A stretch of DNA of 64,000 bases from Lethocerus indicus (Eukaryota > Arthropoda > Insecta > Hemiptera > Belostomatidae): contig JACDQD010000005.1 of the NCBI GenBank assembly GCA_019843655.1, positions 10,009,575 to 10,073,574 on the forward strand, in the 5' to 3' direction. The translations under genes were made by a program, and so were the position numbers. The notes under the pieces are model-generated. The model was not told the DNA's origin. It saw only the letters and a list, made by a program, of their open reading frames with translations, and did not search any database. Within the stretch, counting starts at the first letter, position 1; the number at the start of each line of letters is the position of its first letter. Positions 10,295 to 20,880 of the stretch are shown in pieces.

Positions 10295-10399
10295 ATGATT
10301 AAAATTGCCATTATGGGTATAGGAGGCTCTATTTACGGCGCGTTGTTTGTGTGCCTTATGTTTTCCCTAGTGGGACAGGTGAACATAAATAATGGGTAA
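10295..10399 (+). CDS. Small hydrophobic ORF, or a signal-peptide-like alternative start exon
   Basis: The ATG at 10295 opens a 34-codon frame ending at TAA 10397-10399. The product begins MIKIAIMGIGGSIYGA and continues as one hydrophobic helix-like segment ending in SLVGQ, then VNINNG. A lysine before a hydrophobic core and small residues near its end resemble a signal peptide or a single-pass micropeptide. A usable donor (GGACAG|GTGAAC, GT at 10378) falls right after the hydrophobic part in phase 0, so this could also be a short alternative start exon. It is too short for the frame to be significant by length. I do not recognise it. Confidence 0.15.
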   Translation: MIKIAIMGIGGSIYGALFVCLMFSLVGQVNINNG

Positions 10400-10422
10400 C
10401 CCTAGATGTAGTCCCCTGTCTA

Positions 10423-10430
10423 ATGCAAAT
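10423..10430. promoter_or_regulatory. ATGCAAAT octamer (POU-type site)
   Basis: Perfect match to the octamer bound by POU-homeodomain proteins. It is one of four octamers at 8878, 10423, 11444 and 11622. Confidence 0.3.
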
Positions 10431-10439
10431 TTCCATTTG

Positions 10440-11220
10440 GGGTCCGCTCGTCCTCACGATACCATCTGAAAATAAACCCTTCCTTTACCGTACGCCAGTT
10501 TCCGATGCCCGGGGTGTATCGTTTTACTCGACTAAAAATTGTTGTTAAATAACCCCCCGGACGGGATGTTGGATATATTTCTGCGAATGGTCTAAAAGTG
10601 TGGACGCGTTCCTGAATTGTTATCTGAGAGGGGAACGCGGCTAATTGGAAGTTCCGTTGTCAATGGGCGATCCAAGGTGGATCTAATTGCGATCATTTCG
10701 CGATCCCCAGCCGACGATAGCCCACGAAGGTCGGATATTCTCTCGAATCCGGTCTATTTGGCTCGTACGAAATAATAAAATCTATAAAAATATAAACATA
10801 TAAAGCGGGGGGGTCATCGTCCCGGCGACAACGAAACACCTGTGTTTCCGTCCATCTCCGGCCGACGACTTTTTGTTTTAAGCGCGATAAATTTATACGG
10901 ACAATGTAGGTCACAAATATAAAACTACTTATAAATAATTCATTCCGCTCTCCTTAATCTAAATTTCAACAGTTGGAACAAAGAGCGGATACGGTTTTAA
11001 TTAGGTACGGAATTTTCTTTTCGCTTCCACAACGTTTATTTTCCCCTAAACCGGCTATTAATTAAGACGAATGGCGGCAATTAATTTGTTTTTATATAGT
11101 CACAATACACCGGCGGACTTAATCCGGCTTTCTTATTCGGTATTTCACCATTCGCGGTGGACCGTACCAGAAGTTAATGGGCTCTTCGGAATTAATATTT
11201 GGAATTCACTGGGCGTCGGT
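10440..11220. other. Mixed-composition intronic stretch
   Basis: No exon, hairpin or simple repeat is supported. ATTAAT words near 11057 and 11190 continue the mosaic texture. Confidence 0.4.
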
Positions 11221-11399
11221 TTCAGTTAGGGCGGGGAGTGGGGCGCGGCGGCCGCCTCATCAATCCCGGTCGAATTCCCACACACCGGGCCCCGAAGGGG
11301 TAACGCACAACGGCAAATTACCATAATTCCGTGTAGAGCCGTACCGTTCCCTCGCCTATTGTTTAGGGCGCCGTTTTTGTTTGTTAAAAAAAGGCGGCG

Positions 11400-11420
11400 C
11401 GTACCGTTTATTACGGTACG
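11400..11420. repeat. Small perfect hairpin (8-bp stem)
   Basis: CGTACCGT at 11400-11407 and ACGGTACG at 11413-11420 are exact reverse complements around a TTATT loop. An octamer, ATTTGCAT, follows at 11444-11451. Confidence 0.5.
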
Positions 11421-11597
11421 GGGCTCCGTGAACAAGGCAGTTTATTTGCATACATTATCCGAGCCCGAGCATAATGCCCCGGCCGGGGTCCCCTCACCCC
11501 GGGCTTTCCGTTCGGCCCCTCCGACCCCGTCTCTATTTTCGATATTTTATCTTCCTTTTTTTATAAACTCGACACCGCCCGTACGGGCCGCCGCCAG

Positions 11598-11642
11598 GAG
11601 AGGGAGATGTGCCGCGGGGACATGCAAATGTTGTCCGATCAG
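11598..11642 (+). CDS. Candidate 45-nt coding exon
   Basis: The interval is preceded by a T-rich tract and CCGCCAG and followed by a consensus donor, TCAG|GTGAGA, with GT at 11643. It is 45 nt long, so a phase-1 entry gives a phase-1 exit, and the frame continuing from the exon candidate at 5247 is open, reading EGDVPRGHANVVRS. The distance between the T-rich tract and the AG is long, which weakens the acceptor. An ATGCAAAT octamer lies inside it (11622-11629), so the sequence may be regulatory rather than coding. Confidence 0.18.
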
Positions 11643-11659
11643 GTGAGAAACGGTTTTGT

Positions 11660-12420
11660 CGAAGGGCACCCTAACGCTAAATGCGACGCGGTCTTCTGAC
11701 CCTTTCGTCCACCGGATAAACCCGGGGCCCTTTTGACCCCTCCTATTCTAACCTTGTCACACCTTACCTTCGGTGTAAAAACTCCCGTGTATTGTTGCCG
11801 CTAACCCCCCGGTTTGTTTGACGATACTATCTCATTCCTCGTGCTCTCTTTGCCCTACAAAATTTAAAACGCGTTGCTAATGTATCTCACTGCAGTTTCG
11901 TTTTTGAATAGGGTACTGCCGGCGATGACTGGGGCTCGGGTTTGGAAGCGATTCAAGCCGTTCCGAATTCCCTCGTGGTACTATTAATTGAAGCCGACGA
12001 TACAACCGAATTGACCTCTGGCATTGTAATAATACGCGGAGCGATGAGAGTCCGGACCGCGCTCTCTCCTCTCTCTCTCTCTCACCCGATATTAAACCCT
12101 CCGTACATTCTAATATCGAAGGCATTGTTCCCAGCTAATTGCGGAGCGTCGCCGCTTTCGACCGCATTAATTGGAATGGATTAATTAACGCTTTATAAGT
12201 TTACGACCACGATTTCGATACTCGACGCGAAGGTAAAGTCGGGTTCTGAAAAAGCTAGCTGGTCACGCTCGTGACTTCCTCCCGTCTCAACGGGGCCATT
12301 TAGATAAATCCGTTTTCTCGCCGGACCCACGAAAACTGGTTTTGTTCCGTACCTACGATCGGCCTCGTTGTTACGATCGGAGTCGGGTAAAAATTACAAC
12401 TGCCGGTCTAAATTCGTTTA
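11660..12420. other. Non-coding mosaic with a short CT run
   Basis: A CT-rich patch lies at 12061-12083. ATTAAT words and CG-rich words alternate. No exon is supported before the acceptor at 12433. Confidence 0.35.
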
Positions 12421-12433
12421 TTTTCTTTTTCAG

Positions 12434-12464
12434 GTCACAATAGGATTCGGCCGATAGAATTAAG
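12434..12464 (+). CDS. Candidate 31-nt microexon
   Basis: A very strong acceptor (a T-rich tract directly before CAG at 12431-12433) is followed after 31 nt by the donor TAAG|GTAATT. Of the three frames only the phase-1 entry is open, reading HNRIRPIEL, which is the phase left by the upstream candidates. It would exit in phase 2. Chance is a serious alternative for so short an interval. Confidence 0.18.
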
Positions 12465-12479
12465 GTAATTGACGAGCCC

Positions 12480-14280
12480 GTGTTTCTGTGACTAGCCCGG
12501 CTCGAACTCGGTCTGCGAGCTCCCAGGTATAACAGGCATAAGTAGCTAGGGCTAAACTTCCTGCCATTAGAGCCAAGGCCCTGATCTATAATTTTGGTAA
12601 TTTTACCGGTCCCAGCGCATGTGCAATGACTGCACTGCAGACTGTAACGAGGGGAACGTTTTCAGAAATTCAGAAAGCGAATTAACGTAGCCATTGTCCT
12701 CCCGATCCTGAAGTAATAATTCGGCGTAATCTTTCGAAACTCTGTGTATCACTTTCTTGTAATCGGGAGAGAATGATAAGCTTTGTTCTTCGTTCGAGGA
12801 GAAAATTATCGAGTTTTGGGTTATTAATTCTTAGGGCGACTTTTATTCACATCCGTCCTTCGTGGGCCAGGGCGGCGGCCGCCGCTGCCCTATTCCTTTC
12901 ACCGGACTCAGCGTCCGTTTGTTAATCATTCCGCAAGATCCATTAGACCGGTTTTCCTGTCGGCTCCGAGGAAGTGAGTTCCCCTTCTCGCGGCTATAAT
13001 ATCCCCTCTCCACAAAATACCGAGTTGCGGCCCCGGAGGTTTTTTTCATCGCATTCTCACCGGAGAAAGTCGATTGCGTGGAAAAATTGGATCGCGCCAG
13101 ACGTGAGAAATGATCCAGATCAGGACGTTTGAAAAGAAAAAATCGTCGCAGCATTATTCCGGCTGTTGAACTTTGTGCAATAAGCGATACGTTTTATAAA
13201 GTTAAAAATTGAAATGAAATAACACATAGGAAGGGCATTTTTGAGTGCAATATCGAAGTGGGAGATACCGTGCGTTGTACTCCTTTCGTGTTTTAGAGTT
13301 ATCTGTTTCTGGCTATACGGACTATTGAAGAGGGGAATGATGGCGGGACCCGAATCGATACCGGGTATGGGGCAACTACTCCCCAACGTTTTACAAGATT
13401 ATATTACCTTCTCCCCTTACTCGATTGGAGTCATTTCCAACCGAATGGACAAAACTTTGTGGTCGAAATTAGGCGGGGCTTCCTCTCCTTCTTATACGCA
13501 GAGGAGCATTTCCGCAAACCGATGTATTATAATAACGTGGGTCTACATTTTAGTAAGTAAGTTGGGTAACTAACATTGCTAACCTTTTTTATCTGCAATT
13601 TTTAATACCGCCTACGGTGACCGAAAAATGTTTTGGCCCCCCGCGGAAGAGTCAGAGAATTTATAAACCCGTTCCATTCAATACAAGCTATGGCGAGGGG
13701 CGAATTTATTACCCGCTTTATAAGAGACAATGTAAATCGTGGAATTTCTCGTCGTATTCTTCAAAAACACTTTCTTTATTTTTTTCGTCCGGTAATTTGT
13801 GCGATACGGGCCCCCGGACACCACCACCTACCGGAGCGAGCCCACTCTCCTTCTTAAAACCTACGCCTCCGAGATTCCTTTCATCCGACTAGTTATCTAC
13901 GGATGAATTGAAAAACATCTGGCCGGATTTTGAATACTTTCCAACACTTTGGCTTAATTAAAATATCTCCTTAGTATTACCCGTTCTCACAGATCGGTAG
14001 TATTCACGGTGCGGCACAGTATTCCTCTAGTTATTAATGACTAATAAGAGGAACATATGTGAATAAATTTTCAATCGAGACACATTGTGTTAATAACGCC
14101 CGTAGATAGGATTTAGGTTTTTTGTTTCCGGCTTCTACACATGTCGGACGCATTACCCTTTTAAAATTGCCCCTTTTCGTTCCCCGCTAACATCTTTGTA
14201 ATATCGGCGGCCGGGTGACAGTTTTATGCCGTAACCCTTTCTCGGCTATCTCTCATCCTATCGCACTAAGCGTTCGTATT
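12480..14280. other. Intronic mosaic without supported exons
   Basis: Open frames of about 90-110 codons occur near 12843-13154 (minus), 13241-13573 (plus) and 13617-13892 (plus). None has a recognisable domain or fitting splice sites. I treat them as chance frames. Confidence 0.4.
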
Positions 14281-14800
14281 TGTTAACCCTCCCCTGTCCT
14301 TCCTTTTGTCTTTGATTCCTCGCCCTTTCGGTGCGTCTCGGAGGGTCGGGTAACCGGGCTAGGTAGCCCCTTTTTTTGTTGTTGTAGCGCGTCTTTGTAC
14401 AGACGAAGGGATCGACTAGCCGGCGGGATATATATATTGTGTGTGGAAAGGGTTGAGGGAAAGATAAAAGGGAAAGAGATTGCCCCCGGGAGTGGGAGCG
14501 GAGTCAATCATGCCGGGGTTAGCCTTGACCGGCTCCTCTCCACACTCCTCCTTCCTTCTCCCTCTCTAAATTATAGCCCCACCGCCCAACTACCGCACAC
14601 ATAAATTTGTTGTCTTCGGCCTCCTCCTCCTCCTCCTCCTCTTCTTCGGCCCGGGTAATTTGATAAAATGCCGAGGCCGTGGATATTTTTCGTTGCCTCC
14701 CGGGACCAGCGCCGACCAGGTTGCGATTTAAAATAAATTCGCGAAAAACTATATTCGGCATCCGGTAACCGTATCATTTGTCTAGCGCTACACGCTGTAA
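14281..14800. other. CG-rich patch with a CTC trinucleotide run
   Basis: A CTC repeat at about 14619-14643 gives a poly-Glu frame on the minus strand. The surrounding sequence is part of the AT/CG mosaic. No gene is supported. Confidence 0.4.
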
Positions 14801-16200
14801 CAGTTGCTTCGGCGAAAAATTGAGCTTCCTGTATTAATGGTTACTTTGAGACCCTATTAAGCCTGGAAACCGTAGTTTTAATAGCCTCCGTGAATTAGGG
14901 GCAGATGATGGGCCCTTTCTGCCTCCCGGCGCGGTGTAATGGCCCTAGTTATAGGTTGTTATATTAATTAAGCGATTCGATAATTCGGCGCCGGATCGTG
15001 GGCCATTATAGCGGGCGGGAGGGGGAGCGGCGATGCTATCCGGTCGCGGATCGCACGAGAGTGTCCGTCCGGACTTCCTGGGAGCGGGTCGCCACCGCCG
15101 GAAGTCGATCCTTATCTGGTAGACCGTTTTCTGCGCCACCCTTAACTCTCTATTGTTTCCCGACGTAATGCGCTCATCGGAAAGTTATCCCCCTAACGAG
15201 CCGGCCACCCCGGACTACCGCCCCGCCGAAGGGGAAACAAAAACCGTCCCGATTCATTAAGTTCCGACCGAGGTCTTCTTTAAATTACCTACCGTCGGGG
15301 CCGAGACTTCGGATCCCTAACGGGGTGCCCCCCGTTTATCTGATCGGTTGTGTATGTAACTTGTTATGTGCGAACAATTGTATGCATATGAGAGCGGTGA
15401 TCAATGTAGTCGCTCGGTCATTTCCCACGCTGTTGTAAATCGCATTATTCCGGCCGGGTTTCTCGTCGCCACTTCGATTACCAATGTTTTTATCGATATT
15501 TCCACTTTCCGCTTATTCATTCTGTCGTGTTCACGAGTCTCCATACTAGGATACGAGTGTTTCGGAATTCGTATATAACTGGATATATTTGATAATAATA
15601 TTTCGGCGATGATTTTTCTCGTGTGCGGCAAGTACCAGGTTTCTACCTAAAACTAAAGCCTTGGGAAACTGTATTCTCGTACTTACGATATAAATCCGAA
15701 TAGAAGCTGATACCGAAGAGATGGAGTGTAGGCTTAATAATTGATGGGTGGACTTGGTGGTGATGGAGGGGTCAGATGAACTCAAAGAGGAGTCTTCCAT
15801 CTCTATCTCTCTCTTGCAATCCGTTTCCTTTCTCTCTCTCTCTCTCGCTCTCTCCCGCCCCCGTACATATCCTCCTCTGCGGATCCGATGCCGTAACTCG
15901 GCCCCAGAGGGGGCCCGTCTCCATTACGCCGGCGATGAAACGTTAATGGGTCCGCCCTCGGGTATACAGGCTTTATGGGATTCGGATCCCGGGGCAATTT
16001 TATTTGTGGACTAAGTATAGAGCTCCCTCGGTTGTGATTTTTACTTTTACCAATTTTACGAGTGTCCCACCCTTCCTAGCGCGGCTATTTTTTTCGCTCG
16101 GTAAGGTTTCTTCCGCCCGGATTCTGTTTGGCGGAATGAATTTACTAAACCCGCATCACAACTCATCACTACCGCGATATTTACATTAGATTATTTTTTT
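14801..16200. other. Non-coding mosaic with a CT-rich patch
   Basis: ATTAATTAAG-type words next to GGCGCCGG and GGGCGGG words (14955-15030) are the clearest example of the regulatory-looking mosaic in this part. A CT-rich patch lies at 15795-15856. No exon is supported. Confidence 0.35.
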
Positions 16201-18130
16201 CTCCCGAGACTAATTTTGCTTTCGGCAATAGCGGGCGGAAGCCCTAAAATCCGCGGCGTCTATCAGTTCCCCCTCCCTGGGGGAAATAAGGACAGAAACT
16301 AACGAAGTATTAATACCGCCCTCGCGTATTCGCCGAGCATATTTTATATTTCTTTCCAACCCTCTTTCTCATTCCGGGGACCCCTCTCGCTGTCGTCATC
16401 GGAATCCCTTACGCCCGGAGAGCATCGGAGCGACGTTATTGCGGGAGACGAACCCCGGGCCCCCTTTGTTGTTCCACGATCGTTACAGGAGACGGGCTTC
16501 GGGCTTCCGGCGGAAAGCTCCGATATTCCTTGAGCTTATTGACAGCGAAATGAATCGAAAACTCCACATACCTCCGTTGCTTTAATTATTACGATACCAA
16601 ATTTCCACTTCGGGGAAATTATTCTAAGAGCTGGAGCTCTGGGGGATAAGGGGAACGGATTCTCGATTCTCCGAATCGAATCATTAATGGGAAGTCGCAT
16701 AACTCCTGAGGGAGTGTGTCCGCGTCCGAGGTAAAACCTTCGGTCTCCGATTGAAAATACACCCTTCTAATTATCTATCGATGCGAGCGCCGCCGCCGTC
16801 GGACTTGGATGCCGCTTAACTGATTCCATTTGGTGGTGGTGTGGACAGAAAGCGGTGGCGTTGGCAGTGCAGCTCACGACCTCCGTCTCTCGTCTGATCG
16901 GCCGCTCCATTCTTCTCGCCGCCCCACCCGCTTCATTAGCGGCATTTTCTCGTTTTATTATTTTCTTCTCCCGTTCGCTATAATAATAATTTATAATAAA
17001 TCCGTTCCGAGATTTTCACTTTGACAGCGTCGGGTCGATCCTTTCTTTTTAAAAACCAGTAACGGGGTTTATTATTAATCCGAGTAAAAAAATACGAGCC
17101 CGTGAGGAATCAAATAAAGGATAGGGCCCGGTATTCTTTGCCGTAAATACCCCGAATTTACATCCTTATTTTTCTTCTCCGCCGTTAAATTGCCTCTACA
17201 CCTCACCGCTCTCATTAATTGCGCCGCTCTTAAACGCTCTAAATGGCCCTTCGCCGGGGTCCTCTCGGGCCCAGAAGCCGCCTTATGTTTTATTCATCCT
17301 GTAATCGCTGTTCACGTTTTCTTTTACGTTTTTCCGTCCTAATTAGGATACATTTTATTACAGGCCTCCGTGGGATAAAAGCCGGGAAACTCGAACCGTT
17401 AGCGGTTGGTCCGATGGGACGTACGATGTCGCCCACGAATTTTTCACGTGGCCGTCGGTATCCCGGGATGGTCTATTAATACTATTATTACGCCGTCCGG
17501 AATATAGTAAATAATAAGAGCTCCTAATTTGTTATAATACACACTTCCGAACGCTCCGAGTCGTTAAATGTATTCCAGCCGGAAGTCGTAGGCGAACTCC
17601 GTTCAACCCCCGTCCCCATTAGGGACACTGAAAATCCCTCCTAGCGCTTATAAGGGGGAGAGGGCGGGCTCCTCCCCGGCGAATTTCATTCCTCTTAACG
17701 GCTCCCGCGAGTTCTTCCCCCGATTCCTTTCCTCTCGGGGTCCCGCCCGCGGATTTCTCATAAAGGGGAAAAGCGAGAGGATCAAAGATGCCCCATTGTT
17801 CATCGCGGTTGAAGAGAGGCGGGAGACGGTCGTTAAAGCGAGCCGGCTCGCTCCCGGGGAGGGGTCATTTATTTCAATCGGCCCTCCATTATATCCTGTG
17901 CCTCTCCGGGCAGCCGTTTACCCCGATCTCGTCAGTTAATAAATATGAATAAGTGGGCCGAGTGGCGGGCTTTCATGGGCCCTCGGGAGGGTGTGCCCCC
18001 GCCCTATTCAAGCGGCGATTCTCCGCTGACTGGCTCATTCTAGTTCGGCCCATCGTCGGGTTCGGGTCTCCGACCGCTCCGACCCCCATCTCTGTTGTGC
18101 GACATCACTTTTATCCCGCCTTCTCCTATC
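16201..18130. other. CG-rich non-coding mosaic
   Basis: CG-rich blocks at 16230-16520 and 17640-18080 alternate with ATTAAT-rich stretches near 16985-17070. A T-rich acceptor-like signal (TTATTACAG, ending 17363) has no clear donor partner. No exon is supported. Confidence 0.35.
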
Positions 18131-18132
18131 AG

Positions 18133-18224
18133 TGAATAATACGTGCCATTCGGTATCCAAGTGCTTGTTGATATATATAGCGAAGACGACCGACAACGCA
18201 TTATGCCGATCAGTAGTCATTCAG
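18133..18224 (+). CDS. Candidate 92-nt coding exon
   Basis: A strong acceptor (a pyrimidine tract ending CTATCAG at 18132) and a donor (TTCAG|GTATGC, GT at 18225) enclose 92 nt. Two frames stop within the first few codons. The third, needing a phase-1 entry, is open throughout and reads NNTCHSVSKCLL... to ...RSVVIQ with a phase-0 exit. The phase fits the upstream candidates. The peptide is not recognised, and the region shows no other coding sign. Confidence 0.18.
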
Positions 18225-19560
18225 GTATGCTTAAACTATCTTCCTTACAGTAATTCTTAGGGTCGAATTATCTATTTGCGTTCTTTTCTTCCGCTCGCAA
18301 TTAATTTTTACCGAATTCTTTATAACCTCTCCTATTATTAATTAGACTTAAATAGCGACAAAAATTTACTTCCTCTCGAAAATTATAGTATAACTAACTC
18401 GGTGGATATCCTACGACAGCCGATAAAAAAAGAAGGGGTTGGTTATGCAAACAAATAATTGTTGGGGGAACCTGGTGGGGAGTAATCCCCTCGCCACGGT
18501 GATGACACGCGGACCCTTCAGTTCGATTCTCCTTGGTGTACTCGCACAGTTCTCCCGAGTAATCTGAAATTATCGAGCGTTGTATACGAGTCCGCAGTTG
18601 GTCCGGACTGTCTAATTTATTTCTACATCTTGTTGTATTGTAAAATTCGAATATCGTTTTGTTATTTATTTCTGTTTATTGTAATTATTTTTGTTTGTAA
18701 ATAAATGTTTCGTTAATTTACGGACTACTGACTGTACCCACTGTCGGCGCTGAGCCCTCTCCATGCTCTCCGGGACCGACCAATTTATTCTTGTTCCCCA
18801 ACAGAGGCTGCGTACCGTGTGTCCAATGTAGAAGTAAATTGAGGAACCGGCCAAGATTGGACGTGGGACGTTGGCTAAAGTGGGAATTTCTCAAGACACC
18901 GTGGAAGGCATAGAACCAGTAGCGAGGTATAGAGTTCCTACGAGTATATTAAAGTCTGTAGGAACTTCATACCGTGCTCTTGGTCTTGCCTAGTTCTGCG
19001 CTACAGCTCTACTACCACTTCTGTATTCGGCGACGAGAAGAAAAAGTTGTTCGATTGGCCCGCTTAAAAAAAATTGAAGCGCATTCTACAAGTTGGGTCG
19101 GACGGTTCCGATTGGAACAAGGAAGAAACGTTAAAATCTATTCCATTAGATCATTTCCTTCGGACGCTATTCAAGAGTTTCCACGTTGCAATAAGCCGAT
19201 TCAATTATGTCAAGTATTCAATAAAAGTCTAACTAACTCTTCTGGTACTACGTATCATTATAGGTAACCTTAATTTTGGACAAAAGATGCGGGTTAATCT
19301 ACTTCAATGATACCGCTTGGCCAACAGTTTTCGTATGTAATGTTTAATGAAACCCTGGTTTTGTTATGTATCTGTATATTTTAACCACTTGTCGTTGTAA
19401 TTCATGTCTAAGAATGTAAAGTGTCATTTGCCTTTATTTAAACAAATTATAGTTCACTTTTTTGTTACTTGTCGCGTTTAATTTACTTGTTTTAGTTCTA
19501 ACACGATTCAGCGATCGTTATATGCTCGATTATTTCAAATTTTTCGGTCCGAAAGACCAA
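18225..19560. other. AT-rich stretch with a small inverted repeat
   Basis: AGTTCCTAC at 18933-18941 and GTAGGAACT at 18958-18966 pair perfectly. The surrounding 18860-19270 segment differs in texture from the mosaic (less CG) and could be an old mobile-element remnant, but no terminal repeats or protein motif are visible. No tRNA or other RNA gene is supported. Confidence 0.3.
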
Positions 19561-20610
19561 TTCACGTTTGATGTATTTCAGGATTCACATTGTCAAACTG
19601 TCGTGTCCCCTAAACTCGGTAGCATTCTGGAATAATACGTATCCTGCCTGTGAACGCTCGCTTCATAATAGTATACGACTCCGAGTGGATGTAATTTTTT
19701 GGGACGGAAGCGAGCGTCCGCCCACCGCCGCCGACCAGCGACTGAAGGAAGCGGTTGCGCACACCCCGGAATCGAAGTCTCGCGCGGCTCTTTATCTTCA
19801 CGAGCGATCCGCTCGTTAACGGCTGAAGAAATCCCCTCCGGTCCGCTCTCGTAGATTGGCGGAGATTCAATTCGAGTGGCGTGCTCGAGTCTCCGGAGTG
19901 GGGAAGGTAAAATTATCCGGTTTTTCCGAGGGGCGTCCGGGCCGCGGAGGGCCGAAAACTCAGTTTTTTTTCTCTCTGCCCTACCCAACCGTCGACCTAA
20001 TGACCGCTCACGCCAGACTTCGTGCCCCGTTGACCGATTTCCCTGTTATATTCTCCCATATTAATTGAGCCGGCCCCGCTTTATGAAGGCAAAAAAGGAG
20101 CCGGGGCCCGCGGCCGGTCACGTGTGCCCCCGAAGGCCTCCCAACTTTTCCTTCAGATTCCTCCTCGATAGAGAACAAATTTATAGTTATAAATCAATCT
20201 CCCGAACAATTCGGGCGTGCTCCAAGAACCAGCGCTATGATTCCCGTCCCTATAATTTCAACTATTGTTCTCCATTTTATAGTATTATCATATTTCAACT
20301 AGCGAGTTACTGTTTTCTGAGACAGTAGAAACTCCTTCGCAGTGTACTATGGCGCGGATGGATTCAGATGTGAGGTATCCAAATATGATGTGCGACGCGT
20401 CATTTATTTCACTGTACAGTGAATCGTGACTATTCTCAATAACCTGGATTATATGTAACGGATTTATTTCATGATAAAACAATAAAGTAAGTGAATAATA
20501 CCGCTTTTCTATATTGTATTTATCGGCGTTTGAGGATTTGTCTTTAAGAAAAAATTGAATCTGGTCGTGTCGTGCGTGTAATTGCGAGCGGAATGAAAAT
20601 GGCTGAAAAT
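19561..20610. other. Mixed-composition intronic stretch
   Basis: A CG-rich part at 19690-20150 has open frames up to 131 codons on the minus strand, with no recognisable domain. Nothing else is supported. Confidence 0.4.
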
Positions 20611-20880
20611 CACTGTGATAGAAGTCCATCGTTCTGATTTTGTTAAAACGGGGGTTGGGTCTATTGGAGGGAGGGAGTTTGGTTATGGGGCGTTGTTTTC
20701 TGTAATTTTTTCTTCGGGGGGGCTTCGGGGCCGGTTCGTGACCGGCGGGGGCCCCCAGCTGCGCCCCGAGATCACGGCCCGTTTGAAGCCCGCCCCCCCC
20801 GCCCTCCCCCCCGACCGAGACGTTTTCTCTCGTTTCTTCCCCGTTTCATTTCTCTATTTCTGCATCGACCGAGGGCCGTA
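20611..20880. other. GC-rich block with nested hairpins and a minus-strand G-quadruplex motif
   Basis: C runs at 20788-20812 give at least four G runs with one-base loops on the minus strand. Just before, at about 20730-20747, GCCGGT pairs with ACCGGC around TCGTG, and GGGGGCCCCC follows at 20747-20756. It is a compact structured GC island in an otherwise mixed region and could be an alternative promoter or enhancer. Confidence 0.35.

Noticed and set aside
18480..18545. tRNA-like T-arm (AGTTCGATTCT)
   Set aside because: No matching A box, acceptor stem or anticodon arm at the right distance.
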